A DNA stretch of 64,000 bases from Cryobacterium sp. HLT2-28. GTDB taxonomy: Bacteria > Actinomycetota > Actinomycetes > Actinomycetales > Microbacteriaceae. Position 1 is the first letter of the stretch. Each line of letters begins with the position of its first letter. Positions 33,547-42,594 of this stretch are shown one piece after another. The notes beneath the pieces were generated by a model that saw only the letters and a program-made list of their open reading frames with translations, was not told the origin of the DNA and did no database searches. The stretch lies in the NCBI RefSeq assembly GCF_004402495.1, contig NZ_SOFH01000005.1, positions 1 to 64,000 on the forward strand. Reading direction: 5' to 3'. The position numbers and the translations under genes are program-made.

Positions 33547-34545
33547 CTAGACCGTCACCGCATTCATGGCACCGGCCGTCAACTCCACGGAGCGCAACCG
33601 GTCGGCGACGTCGCGGGAGGCATGCGCGATGATGAGCTCGTCGGCCTGGGTGGCCGCGGCGAAGTCCTCGAGGAAGTCCCGCACCACGTCGGGCGTGCCG
33701 ATGGCGGAGTACCGCATCATGTTCGCGATCTGGCGTCCCTCGTTCGTGGTGAGGAACGCGTCGATCTGCGCGTCGGTGTAGTCGGGTGCGGCCGGACCGC
33801 GGGCGATCATGCCGCGCACCCTGGCGCGCCGGGTCGTCTCGAACTGGAGCGTCGCATCCGCCTGGTCGTCGGCGGCGATCACGTTCACGCCGACGATCAC
33901 GTGCGGGGCGGAAAGCTGGCGCGACGGGACGAAGTCGCGCCGGTAGGTGGCGACCGCTTCGAAGAGGGAGTCGGGCGCGAAGTGCGACGCGAACGCGTAG
34001 GGCAGGCCGAGCCTGGCCGCGAGCTGGGCTCCGAAGAGCGAGGACCCGAGGATGTAGAGGGGCACGTCGGTGCCGGCGCCGGGCACGGCCCGCACTCCGG
34101 GGACGACAGACTCGTCGCGCAGGTAGGCCTGCAGTTCGACCACGTCCTGCGGGAACTGGTCGGATGCCCTCGGGTCGCGGCGCATGGCCCGCGCGGTGGT
34201 CTGGTCGCTGCCGGGCGCGCGGCCGAGCCCGAGGTCGATCCGGCCGGGGTAGAGCTCCGCGAGGGTGCCGAACTGTTCGGCGATCGAAAGCGGCGAGTGA
34301 TTGGGGAGCATGACGCCGCCGGCGCCCAGCCGGATCGTGGAGGTGTGCGCGGCGACGTGGCCGATCAGGATGCTCGTTGCCGACGAGGCGATCGTCGGCA
34401 TATTGTGGTGCTCGGCGTACCAGACCCGGCTGTAGCCGTGCCTTTCGGCGGCCTGGGCGAGCGCGACGCTGGCCGCGAAGCTCTCCCTCGCGGTCTGCCC
34501 GGGGGCGATGGGGGCGAGGTCGAGAATGGAAAGCGGAATCGTCAT
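33547..34545 (-). CDS. LLM-class flavin-dependent oxidoreductase
   Basis: 332-residue luciferase-like monooxygenase. [21 protein letters not shown] and [11 protein letters not shown] are family hallmarks, the first and last defining the group with MsnO8-like/YhbW members. It uses FMN or F420-type reduced flavin; substrate unknown. The MmcQ/YjbR gene follows downstream by 10 bases, suggesting one message. Start is ATG 34545. Confidence 0.92.
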   Translation of the reverse strand: MTIPLSILDLAPIAPGQTARESFAASVALAQAAERHGYSRVWYAEHHNMPTIASSATSILIGHVAAHTSTIRLGAGGVMLPNHSPLSIAEQFGTLAELYPGRIDLGLGRAPGSDQTTARAMRRDPRASDQFPQDVVELQAYLRDESVVPGVRAVPGAGTDVPLYILGSSLFGAQLAARLGLPYAFASHFAPDSLFEAVATYRRDFVPSRQLSAPHVIVGVNVIAADDQADATLQFETTRRARVRGMIARGPAAPDYTDAQIDAFLTTNEGRQIANMMRYSAIGTPDVVRDFLEDFAAATQADELIIAHASRDVADRLRSVELTAGAMNAVTV

Positions 34546-34649
34546 GCTTGGGGCAACGGGATCCGCCCCCGAATCGTTACCCGGCCCCTGAAATCAGATT
34601 CCGCACGAAGGACCGGCGCTCCCGGAACCGGCGGTGAGCGCCTACCGGG

Positions 34650-35120
34650 TCAGGCGGACCGGCGAAGCCGGCCGACGCCTGGCAGGAAGCGGCCCACCCG
34701 CGCCCCATAGCCGGCGTAGTCCGGATGCTCGGCCAGGAGCATCCGTTCCTCCCACCGGGCCTTGCCGGCCAGCAGCAGCACCAGCGCAAGCCACGTGGCA
34801 AGATGCCAGGCCGAAGCGCCGAAGAGGGCGAGCCCCAGCCCGCCGGTCATCAGCCCGGTGTAGATCGGGCTGCGCACGAGGCCGTACACGCCGGTGGTGA
34901 CCAGCGGGGCGTGCTCCCGCGGGATCGGGCTGGCCGTCAGCGCCGGCCCCAGGCCGACCACGCCGAGCACCGCGAGGCTCACGCCGCCCACGCAGAGCAC
35001 GATCGCCGCGACCAGGACACCCGGGTTGACGGGCCACAGCGCCCCGTGCGGGAGGAGGGCCAGCGCGGCGAGCAGCACGAACTGCGCGGAGACCAGGCCG
35101 AACGCGAACACATGCTTCAT
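34650..35120 (-). CDS. isoprenylcysteine methyltransferase (ICMT)-family membrane protein
   Basis: 156-residue integral membrane protein with about four to five helices and the ICMT/PEMT signature: G-V-Y-G-L-V-R-S-P-I-Y-T-G (R-x-P-x-Y) and E-E-R-M-L-L-A-E-H-P-D-Y-A-G-Y, the SAM-binding cytosolic end. Bacterial members methylate unknown small or lipid substrates. It stands alone, divergent from the universal stress protein gene. Confidence 0.87.
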   Translation of the reverse strand: MKHVFAFGLVSAQFVLLAALALLPHGALWPVNPGVLVAAIVLCVGGVSLAVLGVVGLGPALTASPIPREHAPLVTTGVYGLVRSPIYTGLMTGGLGLALFGASAWHLATWLALVLLLAGKARWEERMLLAEHPDYAGYGARVGRFLPGVGRLRRSA

Positions 35121-35250
35121 GACTCGAGGCTACGCCGGTGCGGGTGGCACCGGGTGGCGGCAGGGAATCGCGCACGGTCGCCCTTGACCGCCCGCGCGAA
35201 CAGTCACACACTGGCACGGCCGGCACCGGCCGGACTGAAAGGACAGACCG

Positions 35251-35676
35251 ATGGACTACGAACGCTCCTTCCTGATCGTGGTCGGCGTCGATGGTTCCCC
35301 CGAGTCGATTTCCGCCCTGCGCTGGGCCGTCGACGAGGCGCGCGTCCGCCACGGCCGGGTGCGCCTGATCACGTCCTGGTCCTACCCGCCGCGCACCGCG
35401 GACGTCGACGGTGAGTTCATCGACGACCGGTCAGAGTGCGGCGCCGAGCGGATCCAGGCCGTCGCGCTGGACGCCGTCCCTTCCGACGGGGTGGCCGTCA
35501 CCGGCACCATCGTCCAGGGGCCCCCGGCATCGGTTCTGCTTGACGCCGCCGACGGCGCCGACCTGCTCATCGTCGGGTCGCGCGGGCTCGGCGGGTTCAG
35601 CGGGCTGCTCCTCGGCTCGGTCTCGAGCCAGCTGATCCACCATGCCCCGTGCCCGGTGCTGGTCATCCGGTCGTAG
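35251..35676 (+). CDS. universal stress protein (UspA-type)
   Basis: 141-residue single-domain Usp. It starts I-V-V-G-V-D-G-S-P-E-S, and the C-terminal ATP-binding motif G-S-R-G-L-G-G-F-S-G-L-L-L-G-S is intact, so ATP binding is expected. The end H-H-A-P-C-P-V-L-V-I is canonical. A-A-A-G-G-A-C type RBS precedes ATG 35251. Role is general stress or hypoxia adaptation in related organisms; nothing local narrows it. Confidence 0.93.
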   Translation: MDYERSFLIVVGVDGSPESISALRWAVDEARVRHGRVRLITSWSYPPRTADVDGEFIDDRSECGAERIQAVALDAVPSDGVAVTGTIVQGPPASVLLDAADGADLLIVGSRGLGGFSGLLLGSVSSQLIHHAPCPVLVIRS

Positions 35677-35692
35677 CGGTGCCCTGCCGGTC

Positions 35693-35865
35693 ATGTCCAC
35701 CGGGCTGGTGCCGACGGGCCTGCGCACCATCTTGGAATTCGCCGCCGCCGAGGTGAAGCTCTCCGCCGTCAACCTGATGGCGATATGGACTACGGCGACG
35801 GCACCAGCGCCATGGGAACGGCAGCGATCTCCGCGGCGAAGGCGTTCGTCGCCGCAACGAAGTAG
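35693..35865 (+). pseudogene. relic of a GH18 chitinase C-terminus
   Basis: Between the Usp gene and the MhuD-like gene, one frame reads L-V-P-T-G-L then L-S-A-V-N-L-M-A. The sequence continues in a second frame as M-D-Y-G-D-G-T-S-A-M-G-T-A-A-I-S-A-A and stops at 35865. This is the end of a bacterial GH18 chitinase-like barrel (V-N-x-M-A-M-D-Y-G-D then M-G-x-x-A-I-x-A-A). It is broken by a frameshift near 35782, and the catalytic half is absent. Likely a decayed gene fragment. Confidence 0.6.
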
Positions 35866-35888
35866 CGCCGGTCAGGGGCTGACCCCGA

Positions 35889-36215
35889 TCAGCCGAGCGA
35901 GCCGCCGGCGATCTCGTAGGACCACAATTCGCTGCCGACCCCGACGGGGCGGGGGGCAGGCTCGCCGTCCTTGGGCGTCTCACTGCGGTGCCCGTGGCCG
36001 AACGCCGGCGAATTCAGCCAGGCCTGGAACGAATCGTCATCCGCCCAGCGGGTCACGACGAGCCAGGTCTTGCGATCGTCGGTGGGCTTCAGCAGTTCGA
36101 AGCCCTCGAAGCCGGGGCGATCGTCGACGGCGCCGGCCCGCGCGGCGAATCGGCGGGCAAGCTCGTCACCGCCGTCTTCGGGAACGGTGATCGCGTTGAT
36201 TTTGATGATCGTCAT
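35889..36215 (-). CDS. MhuD/IsdG-like heme-degrading monooxygenase
   Basis: 108-residue dimeric alpha-beta-barrel protein of the antibiotic-biosynthesis-monooxygenase fold, closely resembling mycobacterial MhuD. Conserved catalytic and heme-binding positions are visible: Asn7 in K-I-N-A-I, Phe23 in R-R-F-A-A-R, Trp66 in F-Q-A-W and His74/His76 in F-G-H-G-H. P-G-F-E-G-F-E-L-L-K-P is also characteristic. It would cleave heme to release iron in the cytoplasm. ATG 36215 follows AAGGAAG. No heme-uptake genes are near. It diverges from the AlkD-like gene. Confidence 0.85.
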   Translation of the reverse strand: MTIIKINAITVPEDGGDELARRFAARAGAVDDRPGFEGFELLKPTDDRKTWLVVTRWADDDSFQAWLNSPAFGHGHRSETPKDGEPAPRPVGVGSELWSYEIAGGSLG

Positions 36216-36323
36216 CGGGGCTTCCTTCGGTTCGTGGCAACAGAGCCTCCCCCATGCTGGCACGACCGGCTGTGCCGAAGCTGCGACGCCCACCGCGTCA
36301 CGCCAGGTTGAGAGAATGAACGG

Positions 36324-36842
36324 ATGAGTGACGCCGCCGAGTTCGTGGACGCGACCCTGCAGCGCGAGGGCGACCCCCACCGGGCCGGCGCCGAGCAGGC
36401 CAGGCTGCGCAGCGAACTGCGATTCTACGGCGCATCGGTCGGCGCGGTGCGGGGAACGATTCGCGACGCTCTCCGCCGCTACCCCGGACTTACCCACGAC
36501 GAGATCACCGCGTTGAGTTCGGAGCTGTGGGCGGTGCCGGTGTTCGAGCGCCGTCTCGCGGCGATCGTGCTGCTTCAGTCGCGAGTGCGGATGCTGCAGA
36601 ACTCGGACCTGACCCGGATCGAAGGCTTCGTGCGGGCCGCGCGACTGCCGGTCCTGGTCGATCTGCTCGGCGACGGCGTGGTCGGACCGTTGCTCGCGCT
36701 GCTGGACCCGCCCGGCCGGACCCGGGCGCAGACCGTGCTGGACCGCTGGGTGAATGACGGCGATGAGTGGCTTCGGCGCGCCGCGCTGCTGGCCCGCGAG
36801 CAGGCAGGGGGCGACCGGGCAGGGAGCGAGCACGCGGGCTGA
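36324..36842 (+). CDS. short AlkD-like DNA alkylation repair protein
   Basis: 172 residues of the HEAT-like AlkD/DUF family, which excises alkylated bases. V-R-G-T-I-R-D-A-L-R-R-Y, L-W-A-V-P-V-F-E-R-R-L-A-A-I and L-D-R-W-V-N-D-G-D-E-W-L-R-R-A-A-L-L are recognisable HEAT repeats, but the protein stops just after the last, so about 50-60 residues including later substrate-contacting helices of full-length AlkD (about 230 residues) are missing. No matching continuation is found in the other frames before the acyl-CoA ligase gene. It may be a naturally short paralog or a truncated gene. Confidence 0.7.
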   Translation: MSDAAEFVDATLQREGDPHRAGAEQARLRSELRFYGASVGAVRGTIRDALRRYPGLTHDEITALSSELWAVPVFERRLAAIVLLQSRVRMLQNSDLTRIEGFVRAARLPVLVDLLGDGVVGPLLALLDPPGRTRAQTVLDRWVNDGDEWLRRAALLAREQAGGDRAGSEHAG

Positions 36843-36906
36843 GGCGCCTGGGCCGGTCCCTCCCGATCATCCTCCTGTGCGATGCCGACCGACGTCGCCG
36901 GTGCCG

Positions 36907-38595
36907 TCAGAGCAGCGGAAGCACCTGTTCGCGCACCTGTTTGCGCAGGATCTTGCCGAGCATCGACCGCGGCATGTCCTCGATCTGCACGATCCTCCGC
37001 GGGATCTTGTACGCCGCGAGGTGCTCGCGGCAGTGGGCCCGCTGCGCCTCCTCGTCCAGCGTCGTCCCCGGCTTCAACTCGACGGCTGCGACGACCATCT
37101 CCCCGCCCCGCTCCAGCGGCTTGCCGAAGACGGCGGCGTCGACGACATCCGCGTGCAGGCGCAGCACGGCCTCGACCTCGGAGGGCGACACGTTGAACCC
37201 GCCGGTGATGACAAGTTCCTTGGCCCGGTCCACAATCGTGGTGAAGCCGTCTTCGTCGACGGCGACGATGTCGCCGGTGCGTAGCCAACCGCCCGGCAGA
37301 AGCGTCTTCGCGGTCTCCTCCGGGTTGTTCCAGTAGCCCTGGAACACCTGCGGCCCCTGCAGCAGCAGCTCCCCAGGCTGGCCCTGCGGCACCAGGGCGG
37401 TCGGGTCGTCGAGGTCGACGACCTTCATCCGGGTCGAGGGGAAGGGAACGCCGATCGTGCCGGGGCGGCGGCTGGGATGGAACGGATTGCCCAGCGCCAC
37501 CGGGGAGGATTCGGTCATGCCGTAACCCTCGACGAGCAGCCCGCCTGAGACCGATTCCCACAACTCGACGACATGCTCCGGCAGGTTCATCGCGCCCGAG
37601 ATGCAGTACTTGCAGGAGCGCAGCGAGATTCCGCGCTCCTTCGCGGCGAGCGCGGTGCGCTCATAGATCGGCGGCACCGCGCAGTACACCGTCGCGGGCG
37701 ACTTCTTCATGGCGTCGAGGATGAGATCGGGGTCGAACTTGGGGAACAGCACGAGCAGGCCCTGCTTGCGGATGCCGTAGGTCAGGTACAGCGTCATGCC
37801 GAACGCGTGGAACATCGGCAGGATCGCGTAGAAGATCTCCTTGCGGTACTCGGCCCCGTGCATCCACGCCTCCCCCTGCAGGGCGTTCGCATACAGGTTG
37901 AAATGGGTGAGCTTGGCACCCTTGGGCCGGCCGGTGGTGCCCGAGGTGTACTGGATCGCCGCGAGGTCGTCGACGGAGGGGCGCGGATGCTCCCGGTCGA
38001 GGTGCCCGTGCGCCAGCAGGTCCTTCCACGGCGTCGTTCCCGGCGCGGCGCCGGTGAGCGCCTCACGGGACTCCCGCAGGCTCTTCACCGGCAGGTACAG
38101 GGCGAGCCGTTTGACCGCGGGGAACGCGCTGAGCAGGTTGACCGAGACCACATGGTCGATCTCGATATCGGCCGGGAACGCGCGAACCGATGCCGCCACC
38201 TTGTCCCAGGCGATCACGACGCGGGCCTGGTGGTCCTCGAACTGGTGCCGGAGCTCCCGGGACGTGTAGAGCGGGTTGTGCTCGACCACGACCGCGCCCA
38301 GCCGCAGCACCGCGTAGAACGCCACGACGTGCTGGGGGCAGTTCGGCAGGATGAGGGCGACCCGGTCCCCTGACCGCACGCCCAGGTGCCGGAGCCCCTC
38401 CGCGGCACGGTCGACCTGGTCGCCGAGTTCGGTGTAGCTGGTGCGGCGACCGAAGAACTCCAGCGCCGGATGATCGCCGGCCTCCGCCACCGACCGCTCG
38501 AACATCGCCACCAGCGATTCCGTGGGCAATTCGATCTCGGCCGGGACGCCCGGCTGGTAGTTCTTCACCCAGGGCTGCTGCTCAGTGTTCGCCAT
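36907..38595 (-). CDS. fadD: long-chain fatty-acid--CoA ligase
   Basis: 562-residue adenylate-forming enzyme activating fatty acids with ATP and CoA. The P-loop-like motif is Y-T-S-G-T-T-G-R-P-K-G-A, the adenylate motif is E-G-Y-G-M-T-E-S-S-P, and the hinge D-G-F-T-T-I-V-D-R-A-K-E-L-V with G-G-F-N-V-S-P-S-E-V-E is the FadD signature, ending with catalytic Lys in M-L-G-K-I-L-R-K. Cytoplasmic. It is convergent with the AlkD-like gene and stands alone. Confidence 0.93.
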   Translation of the reverse strand: MANTEQQPWVKNYQPGVPAEIELPTESLVAMFERSVAEAGDHPALEFFGRRTSYTELGDQVDRAAEGLRHLGVRSGDRVALILPNCPQHVVAFYAVLRLGAVVVEHNPLYTSRELRHQFEDHQARVVIAWDKVAASVRAFPADIEIDHVVSVNLLSAFPAVKRLALYLPVKSLRESREALTGAAPGTTPWKDLLAHGHLDREHPRPSVDDLAAIQYTSGTTGRPKGAKLTHFNLYANALQGEAWMHGAEYRKEIFYAILPMFHAFGMTLYLTYGIRKQGLLVLFPKFDPDLILDAMKKSPATVYCAVPPIYERTALAAKERGISLRSCKYCISGAMNLPEHVVELWESVSGGLLVEGYGMTESSPVALGNPFHPSRRPGTIGVPFPSTRMKVVDLDDPTALVPQGQPGELLLQGPQVFQGYWNNPEETAKTLLPGGWLRTGDIVAVDEDGFTTIVDRAKELVITGGFNVSPSEVEAVLRLHADVVDAAVFGKPLERGGEMVVAAVELKPGTTLDEEAQRAHCREHLAAYKIPRRIVQIEDMPRSMLGKILRKQVREQVLPLL

Positions 38596-38672
38596 GGACC
38601 CATTCTCCCGCGAACCGGTCCCTCCCGTCGCCGGTGATCGCGCTGTATGCGGAAAGCAGGCGATCGCCCGAC

Positions 38673-40544
38673 TCAGCCGCCGGTGTACCGGAAGATGTAG
38701 AGCCCCGAGTCCCGGTCGCTCGCGGCAACATATTCGATGCCATTGCTCTCGAACACTTGGACACCCCAGATGTTGTTGCCTCCCTGGTCAATGAAGCGGC
38801 CGGTCTCGACGAGTTTGTTGTCGACGATCTTCGCCACGCGGAAACCCCCGGAATAGTAGGAAAAGTACGCCAGATCAGCCCGCTGCTTGGACGTGGCCAC
38901 CTCGTGCACCGAAAGATCGCCGAACCCCTGCGCGAAGGCCGGGTCTTCTGCCTCGGGGATGGCATACGTGTCCAGCTCGGCCATCTTCCCCGTCGAGTTG
39001 TCGAAGAGGTGGACGTAGCCCCAGCCGTCGAAGAACGCGCGGACCGAGACGACGTCTCCGATATCGCCCAGGCTCACGCCTGGAATGAGGCTGCCTGCAC
39101 CCGCAAGACAGGCCGCGTTGTCGTACAAGGCCGCCCTATCGAAGAAGCCGAATCCGGTCTTGCGGTCGACCGAGAAAGTGGGGATGGAGCCGTCGACGCT
39201 CATACCGAACGCGCCGCATCCGTCGGAACCCTCCCGGTTGACAATGACGATGCCCTCATAGCCGCCGGCCGCTTCCACGCTGGCCACCTTCTCCGTGAAC
39301 GTGCAGAGACCGCGGGTGACGACCGCGACTTGCCTGCCGCTGGCGGTGTTCGGCGCCGGTATCACGAGCGGATCACCGGCACAGGCCCGGCCCGCGTAGA
39401 CGGCGTCCCCGGTCAGCGACTCGCCGCCCTGCAACTGAGGCGTATTGCTGCCCTGCGAGATCTGGAACGCCGTCGCCGTATCATCCGTGCTGCCCTCGGC
39501 GCCGTTGGGTGCGAAGTCCTCGTCGGCGCCAATGACGTACCTGTTGTCGAGCGTGAACTCGCCCTGGTGGCCGTTGCCCTCCGGTTTTTCGATCAGGCCG
39601 GCGGCCTCCTTGAGCTGCGGATCGGGATTCGTGAAGTCCGTATCGCCCAGATAGATCGGTTTCTGCACATCGGTCATGTCGACGGAGACATAGCCGGCGT
39701 CCCAGTAAGACAGGAGCATGACCTGTTTGCCGGCAATCTGCTTCACCACCAGATCGTGCAGGAACACCTCGGTCAGGTTCGCCGGTGCGCTCTGCAGGAT
39801 CTGCGGAAAGGTTTTGGCCAAGTCGTACTCTGCAGTGAGGAAGGGCTTCTTCGGGTTGGTGATGTCCATGATGTCGACGTCGGTGCCCTCTTCGTTGTCA
39901 ACGATAACCGCGTAGGCCTTGTCGCCGGCATCCCACGCGAACACGCTGTGGGTCTCGTTCGCGGCTTTCTTGCCCTGGCCGTTCACTGTGGAATCGCCGA
40001 CGCCCTCGGCGAGCGGCGTGGGGTGGGCCGGGTTCGTAACGTCATAGAGGTTCATGCCGCCGAAACCTACTTTGTCCTTGCACTTCTCGTTATTGCTGAC
40101 CAGCACGTCGCCCGTGAAGGCGGGTGTGTCGATCCTCAGCGCCTGGATACCCTCCCCCGGGTAGCTGCCCTCCTTGGCCTGGATGAAGGCGACCTCCTTC
40201 GGTTTCGCCGGGTCCTTGATGTCGACGACGTGCACGCCGTTATAGGTGCATGTCACGGCACCCCACGCTGCGAGGTAGGCGTAATCCTTGAAGACGCCGA
40301 CATCGGCGATCTTCTCCGGGACGGCGTTCTTCATCTTCAGCTTGGAGATAAGGTCCACGTTTGACTGGGTGGCGGGCAGATGGCCGGCCGTACCGCCGTG
40401 CTGGCTGGCGTCGCGGGCGCCGTCGGCGCTCGACACCGCACCGTCTTCGACGGGTTGCGCTGAAGCGACGGATGTTGTGGCGAGGATCAACGCGGCGACT
40501 GACACCATCGTCAATGCAGCACGGATGGCGGACGACTTGACCAT
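38673..40544 (-). CDS. secreted LVIVD-repeat protein with inserted PA domain
   Basis: 623-residue exported protein. Signal peptide (A-A-L-I-L-A-T-T-S-V-A-S-A), then LVIVD-type beta-propeller blades (repeats of V-x-V-V-D-I-x-D-P-A-K-P and L-Y-D-V-T-N-P-A-H-P, about residues 75-330). Between blades, about residues 375-480, lies a protease-associated domain with C-A-G-D-P-L-V-I-P and V-V-T-R-G-L-C-T-F-T-E-K-V and G-Y-E-G-I-V-I-V-N. The propeller resumes after it (V-A-S-V to the end). Such proteins bind surfaces or choices of peptides extracellularly; no catalytic motif is seen. AAGGAG precedes ATG 40544. Confidence 0.85.
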   Translation of the reverse strand: MVKSSAIRAALTMVSVAALILATTSVASAQPVEDGAVSSADGARDASQHGGTAGHLPATQSNVDLISKLKMKNAVPEKIADVGVFKDYAYLAAWGAVTCTYNGVHVVDIKDPAKPKEVAFIQAKEGSYPGEGIQALRIDTPAFTGDVLVSNNEKCKDKVGFGGMNLYDVTNPAHPTPLAEGVGDSTVNGQGKKAANETHSVFAWDAGDKAYAVIVDNEEGTDVDIMDITNPKKPFLTAEYDLAKTFPQILQSAPANLTEVFLHDLVVKQIAGKQVMLLSYWDAGYVSVDMTDVQKPIYLGDTDFTNPDPQLKEAAGLIEKPEGNGHQGEFTLDNRYVIGADEDFAPNGAEGSTDDTATAFQISQGSNTPQLQGGESLTGDAVYAGRACAGDPLVIPAPNTASGRQVAVVTRGLCTFTEKVASVEAAGGYEGIVIVNREGSDGCGAFGMSVDGSIPTFSVDRKTGFGFFDRAALYDNAACLAGAGSLIPGVSLGDIGDVVSVRAFFDGWGYVHLFDNSTGKMAELDTYAIPEAEDPAFAQGFGDLSVHEVATSKQRADLAYFSYYSGGFRVAKIVDNKLVETGRFIDQGGNNIWGVQVFESNGIEYVAASDRDSGLYIFRYTGG

Positions 40545-40701
40545 GACACTCCTTCGGGTCTGGGTTCCTCGGGCGGTTCAGGCGAATACCGGAACTGTAG
40601 TACTGACCTTGCGTCTCCGGGAAGGCCCCCGGCGGATAAATCAGGTCGATTGCCCGGAAGCGGTCACCGGGCGACCACCCGGACGCGATACCGTTGGTAG
40701 T

Positions 40702-42510
40702 ATGACGCCCCCTGATACCACCACGCCGCGTGAGGCAGACACTGCCCCCGAAGCGAAGACTTTCTCCGACCTCGGGCTCAATGATGCAATGCTCAAGGCA
40801 CTCAAAGACGTCGGATACGAAACCCCCTCGGCCATCCAGGCCGCCACCATCCCCCCGCTCCTCGCCGGCCGCGACGTGGTCGGCCTCGCCCAGACCGGAA
40901 CCGGCAAGACGGCCGCCTTCGCGCTGCCGATCCTGTCCCGCCTCGACCTGGCCCAGAAAACCCCCCAGGCGCTCGTGCTCTCGCCGACCCGTGAACTCGC
41001 CCTGCAGGTGTGCGAGGCATTCGAGAAGTACGCCGCCCACATGCGCGGCGTGCACGTGCTGCCCGTCTACGGCGGACAGGGCTATGGCGTTCAGCTCTCC
41101 GCGCTGCGCCGAGGCGTGCACATCGTCGTCGGCACGCCCGGCCGCATCATGGACCACCTCGAAAAGGGCACGCTCGACCTGTCCCAGCTGAAGTACCTGG
41201 TGCTCGACGAGGCCGACGAGATGCTCAAGATGGGCTTCGCCGAAGACGTCGAGACGATCCTCGCCGACACCCCCACCGACAAGCAGGTCGCCCTGTTCTC
41301 GGCGACCATGCCGGCGCAGATCCGGCGGATCTCGAAGAAGTACCTGAACGACCCCGAAGAGATCACGATCAAGAACAAGACCACGACCTCCGCGAACACC
41401 ACGCAGCGGTACCTGATGGTGTCGTACCCGCAGAAGGTCGACGCGCTCACCCGCATCCTCGAGGTCGAGAACTTCGAGGGCATGATCGTCTTCACCCGCA
41501 CCAAGAACGAGACCGAGCTGCTCGCCGAAAAGCTGCGTGCGCGCGGCTACTCCGCCGCGGCCATCAACGGCGACGTGGCCCAGGTGCAGCGCGAGCGCAC
41601 GGTCAACCAGCTCAAGTCGGGCAAGCTGGACATCCTGGTCGCAACGGATGTCGCCGCGCGCGGCCTCGACGTCGACCGCATCAGCCACGTTGTCAACTAC
41701 GACATCCCGATCGACACCGAGTCGTACGTGCACCGGATCGGCCGCACCGGCCGCGCCGGGCGCAGCGGCGCCGCGATCAGCTTCGTCACGCCGCGCGAGC
41801 GTCACCTGCTCAACGCGATCGAGCGGGCGACCCGTCAGCCGCTCACGCAAATGCAGCTGCCGAGCTTCGAGGACGTCAACGTCACCCGCCTGGCGCGGTT
41901 CGACGACGCCATCACCGAGGCCCTCGGCCAGGCCGAACGGATCAGCGCGTTCCGCGACATCATCGGTCACTACGTCGAGCACCACGATGTTCCCGAAGCG
42001 GATGTCGCGGCAGCCCTGGCGGTCGTCGCCCAGGGCGAGACTCCCCTGCTGCTCACCCAGGCGGATGCCCGCGCACAGCGGCCCGAGCGCGCCGACCGCG
42101 GCGACCGTGCTGAGCGTGCCCGCGCCGACGCCGGTCGCGGCGACCGCCGTGACGACCGCGGCGAACGCGGAGAGCGCGTCGAGCGAGTGGAACGACGCCC
42201 GCGCGACAACAACCGGGCGATGGCCTCGTACCGCATCGAGGTCGGCAAGCGCCACAAGGTGGAGCCCCGCCAGATCGTCGGCGCCCTCGCCAACGAGGGT
42301 GGCCTGAGCCGCGAGGACTTCGGTCACATCCAGATCAACCCGGAGTACTCGCTCGTCGAGCTGCCCGCCGACATGCCCGGCGATGTGCTGGGCCGCCTGG
42401 AGAACACCCGCATCAGCGGCAAGCTGATCGAGATCCGCGCCGATGGTGGCGGACCCGTCCGTCGGGAGGGACGCGCCGAGCGCCCACCGCGCCAGCCGCG
42501 CCGCGACTGA
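40702..42510 (+). CDS. deaD: DEAD-box RNA helicase (DeaD/CsdA-like)
   Basis: 602-residue ATP-dependent RNA helicase. Q-motif F-x-x-L-G-L-x-x-x-M-L and Q-A-A-T-I, Walker A A-Q-T-G-T-G-K-T-A, P-T-R-E-L-A, D-E-A-D, S-A-T, then A-T-D-V-A-A-R-G-L-D and H-R-I-G-R-T-G-R-A-G. The C-terminus has an Arg/Asp-rich linker (about 465-510) and a DbpA-type RNA-binding domain, as in DeaD. It helps cold adaptation, ribosome assembly and mRNA decay in relatives. Promoter: GATACC at 40687-40692 is near the ATG and no RBS is seen, so leaderless or weakly-led translation is likely. The stop is followed by a strong hairpin. Confidence 0.95.
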   Translation: MTPPDTTTPREADTAPEAKTFSDLGLNDAMLKALKDVGYETPSAIQAATIPPLLAGRDVVGLAQTGTGKTAAFALPILSRLDLAQKTPQALVLSPTRELALQVCEAFEKYAAHMRGVHVLPVYGGQGYGVQLSALRRGVHIVVGTPGRIMDHLEKGTLDLSQLKYLVLDEADEMLKMGFAEDVETILADTPTDKQVALFSATMPAQIRRISKKYLNDPEEITIKNKTTTSANTTQRYLMVSYPQKVDALTRILEVENFEGMIVFTRTKNETELLAEKLRARGYSAAAINGDVAQVQRERTVNQLKSGKLDILVATDVAARGLDVDRISHVVNYDIPIDTESYVHRIGRTGRAGRSGAAISFVTPRERHLLNAIERATRQPLTQMQLPSFEDVNVTRLARFDDAITEALGQAERISAFRDIIGHYVEHHDVPEADVAAALAVVAQGETPLLLTQADARAQRPERADRGDRAERARADAGRGDRRDDRGERGERVERVERRPRDNNRAMASYRIEVGKRHKVEPRQIVGALANEGGLSREDFGHIQINPEYSLVELPADMPGDVLGRLENTRISGKLIEIRADGGGPVRREGRAERPPRQPRRD

Positions 42511-42520
42511 CCCCGTTCGG

Positions 42521-42550
42521 CGGACGCTTCACCTGCGGGTGGAGCGTCCG
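42521..42550 (+). terminator. rho-independent-like terminator after deaD
   Basis: CGGACGCTTCACC pairs with GGTGGAGCGTCCG (13-bp stem, one wobble) around a 4-base loop, followed by a T-rich tail TCTGTTT. It follows the deaD stop by 10 bases. Confidence 0.85.
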
Positions 42551-42594
42551 TCTGTTTAACGGGGGTGACAGGTCGGGGCCGGACGGGACGCTGG

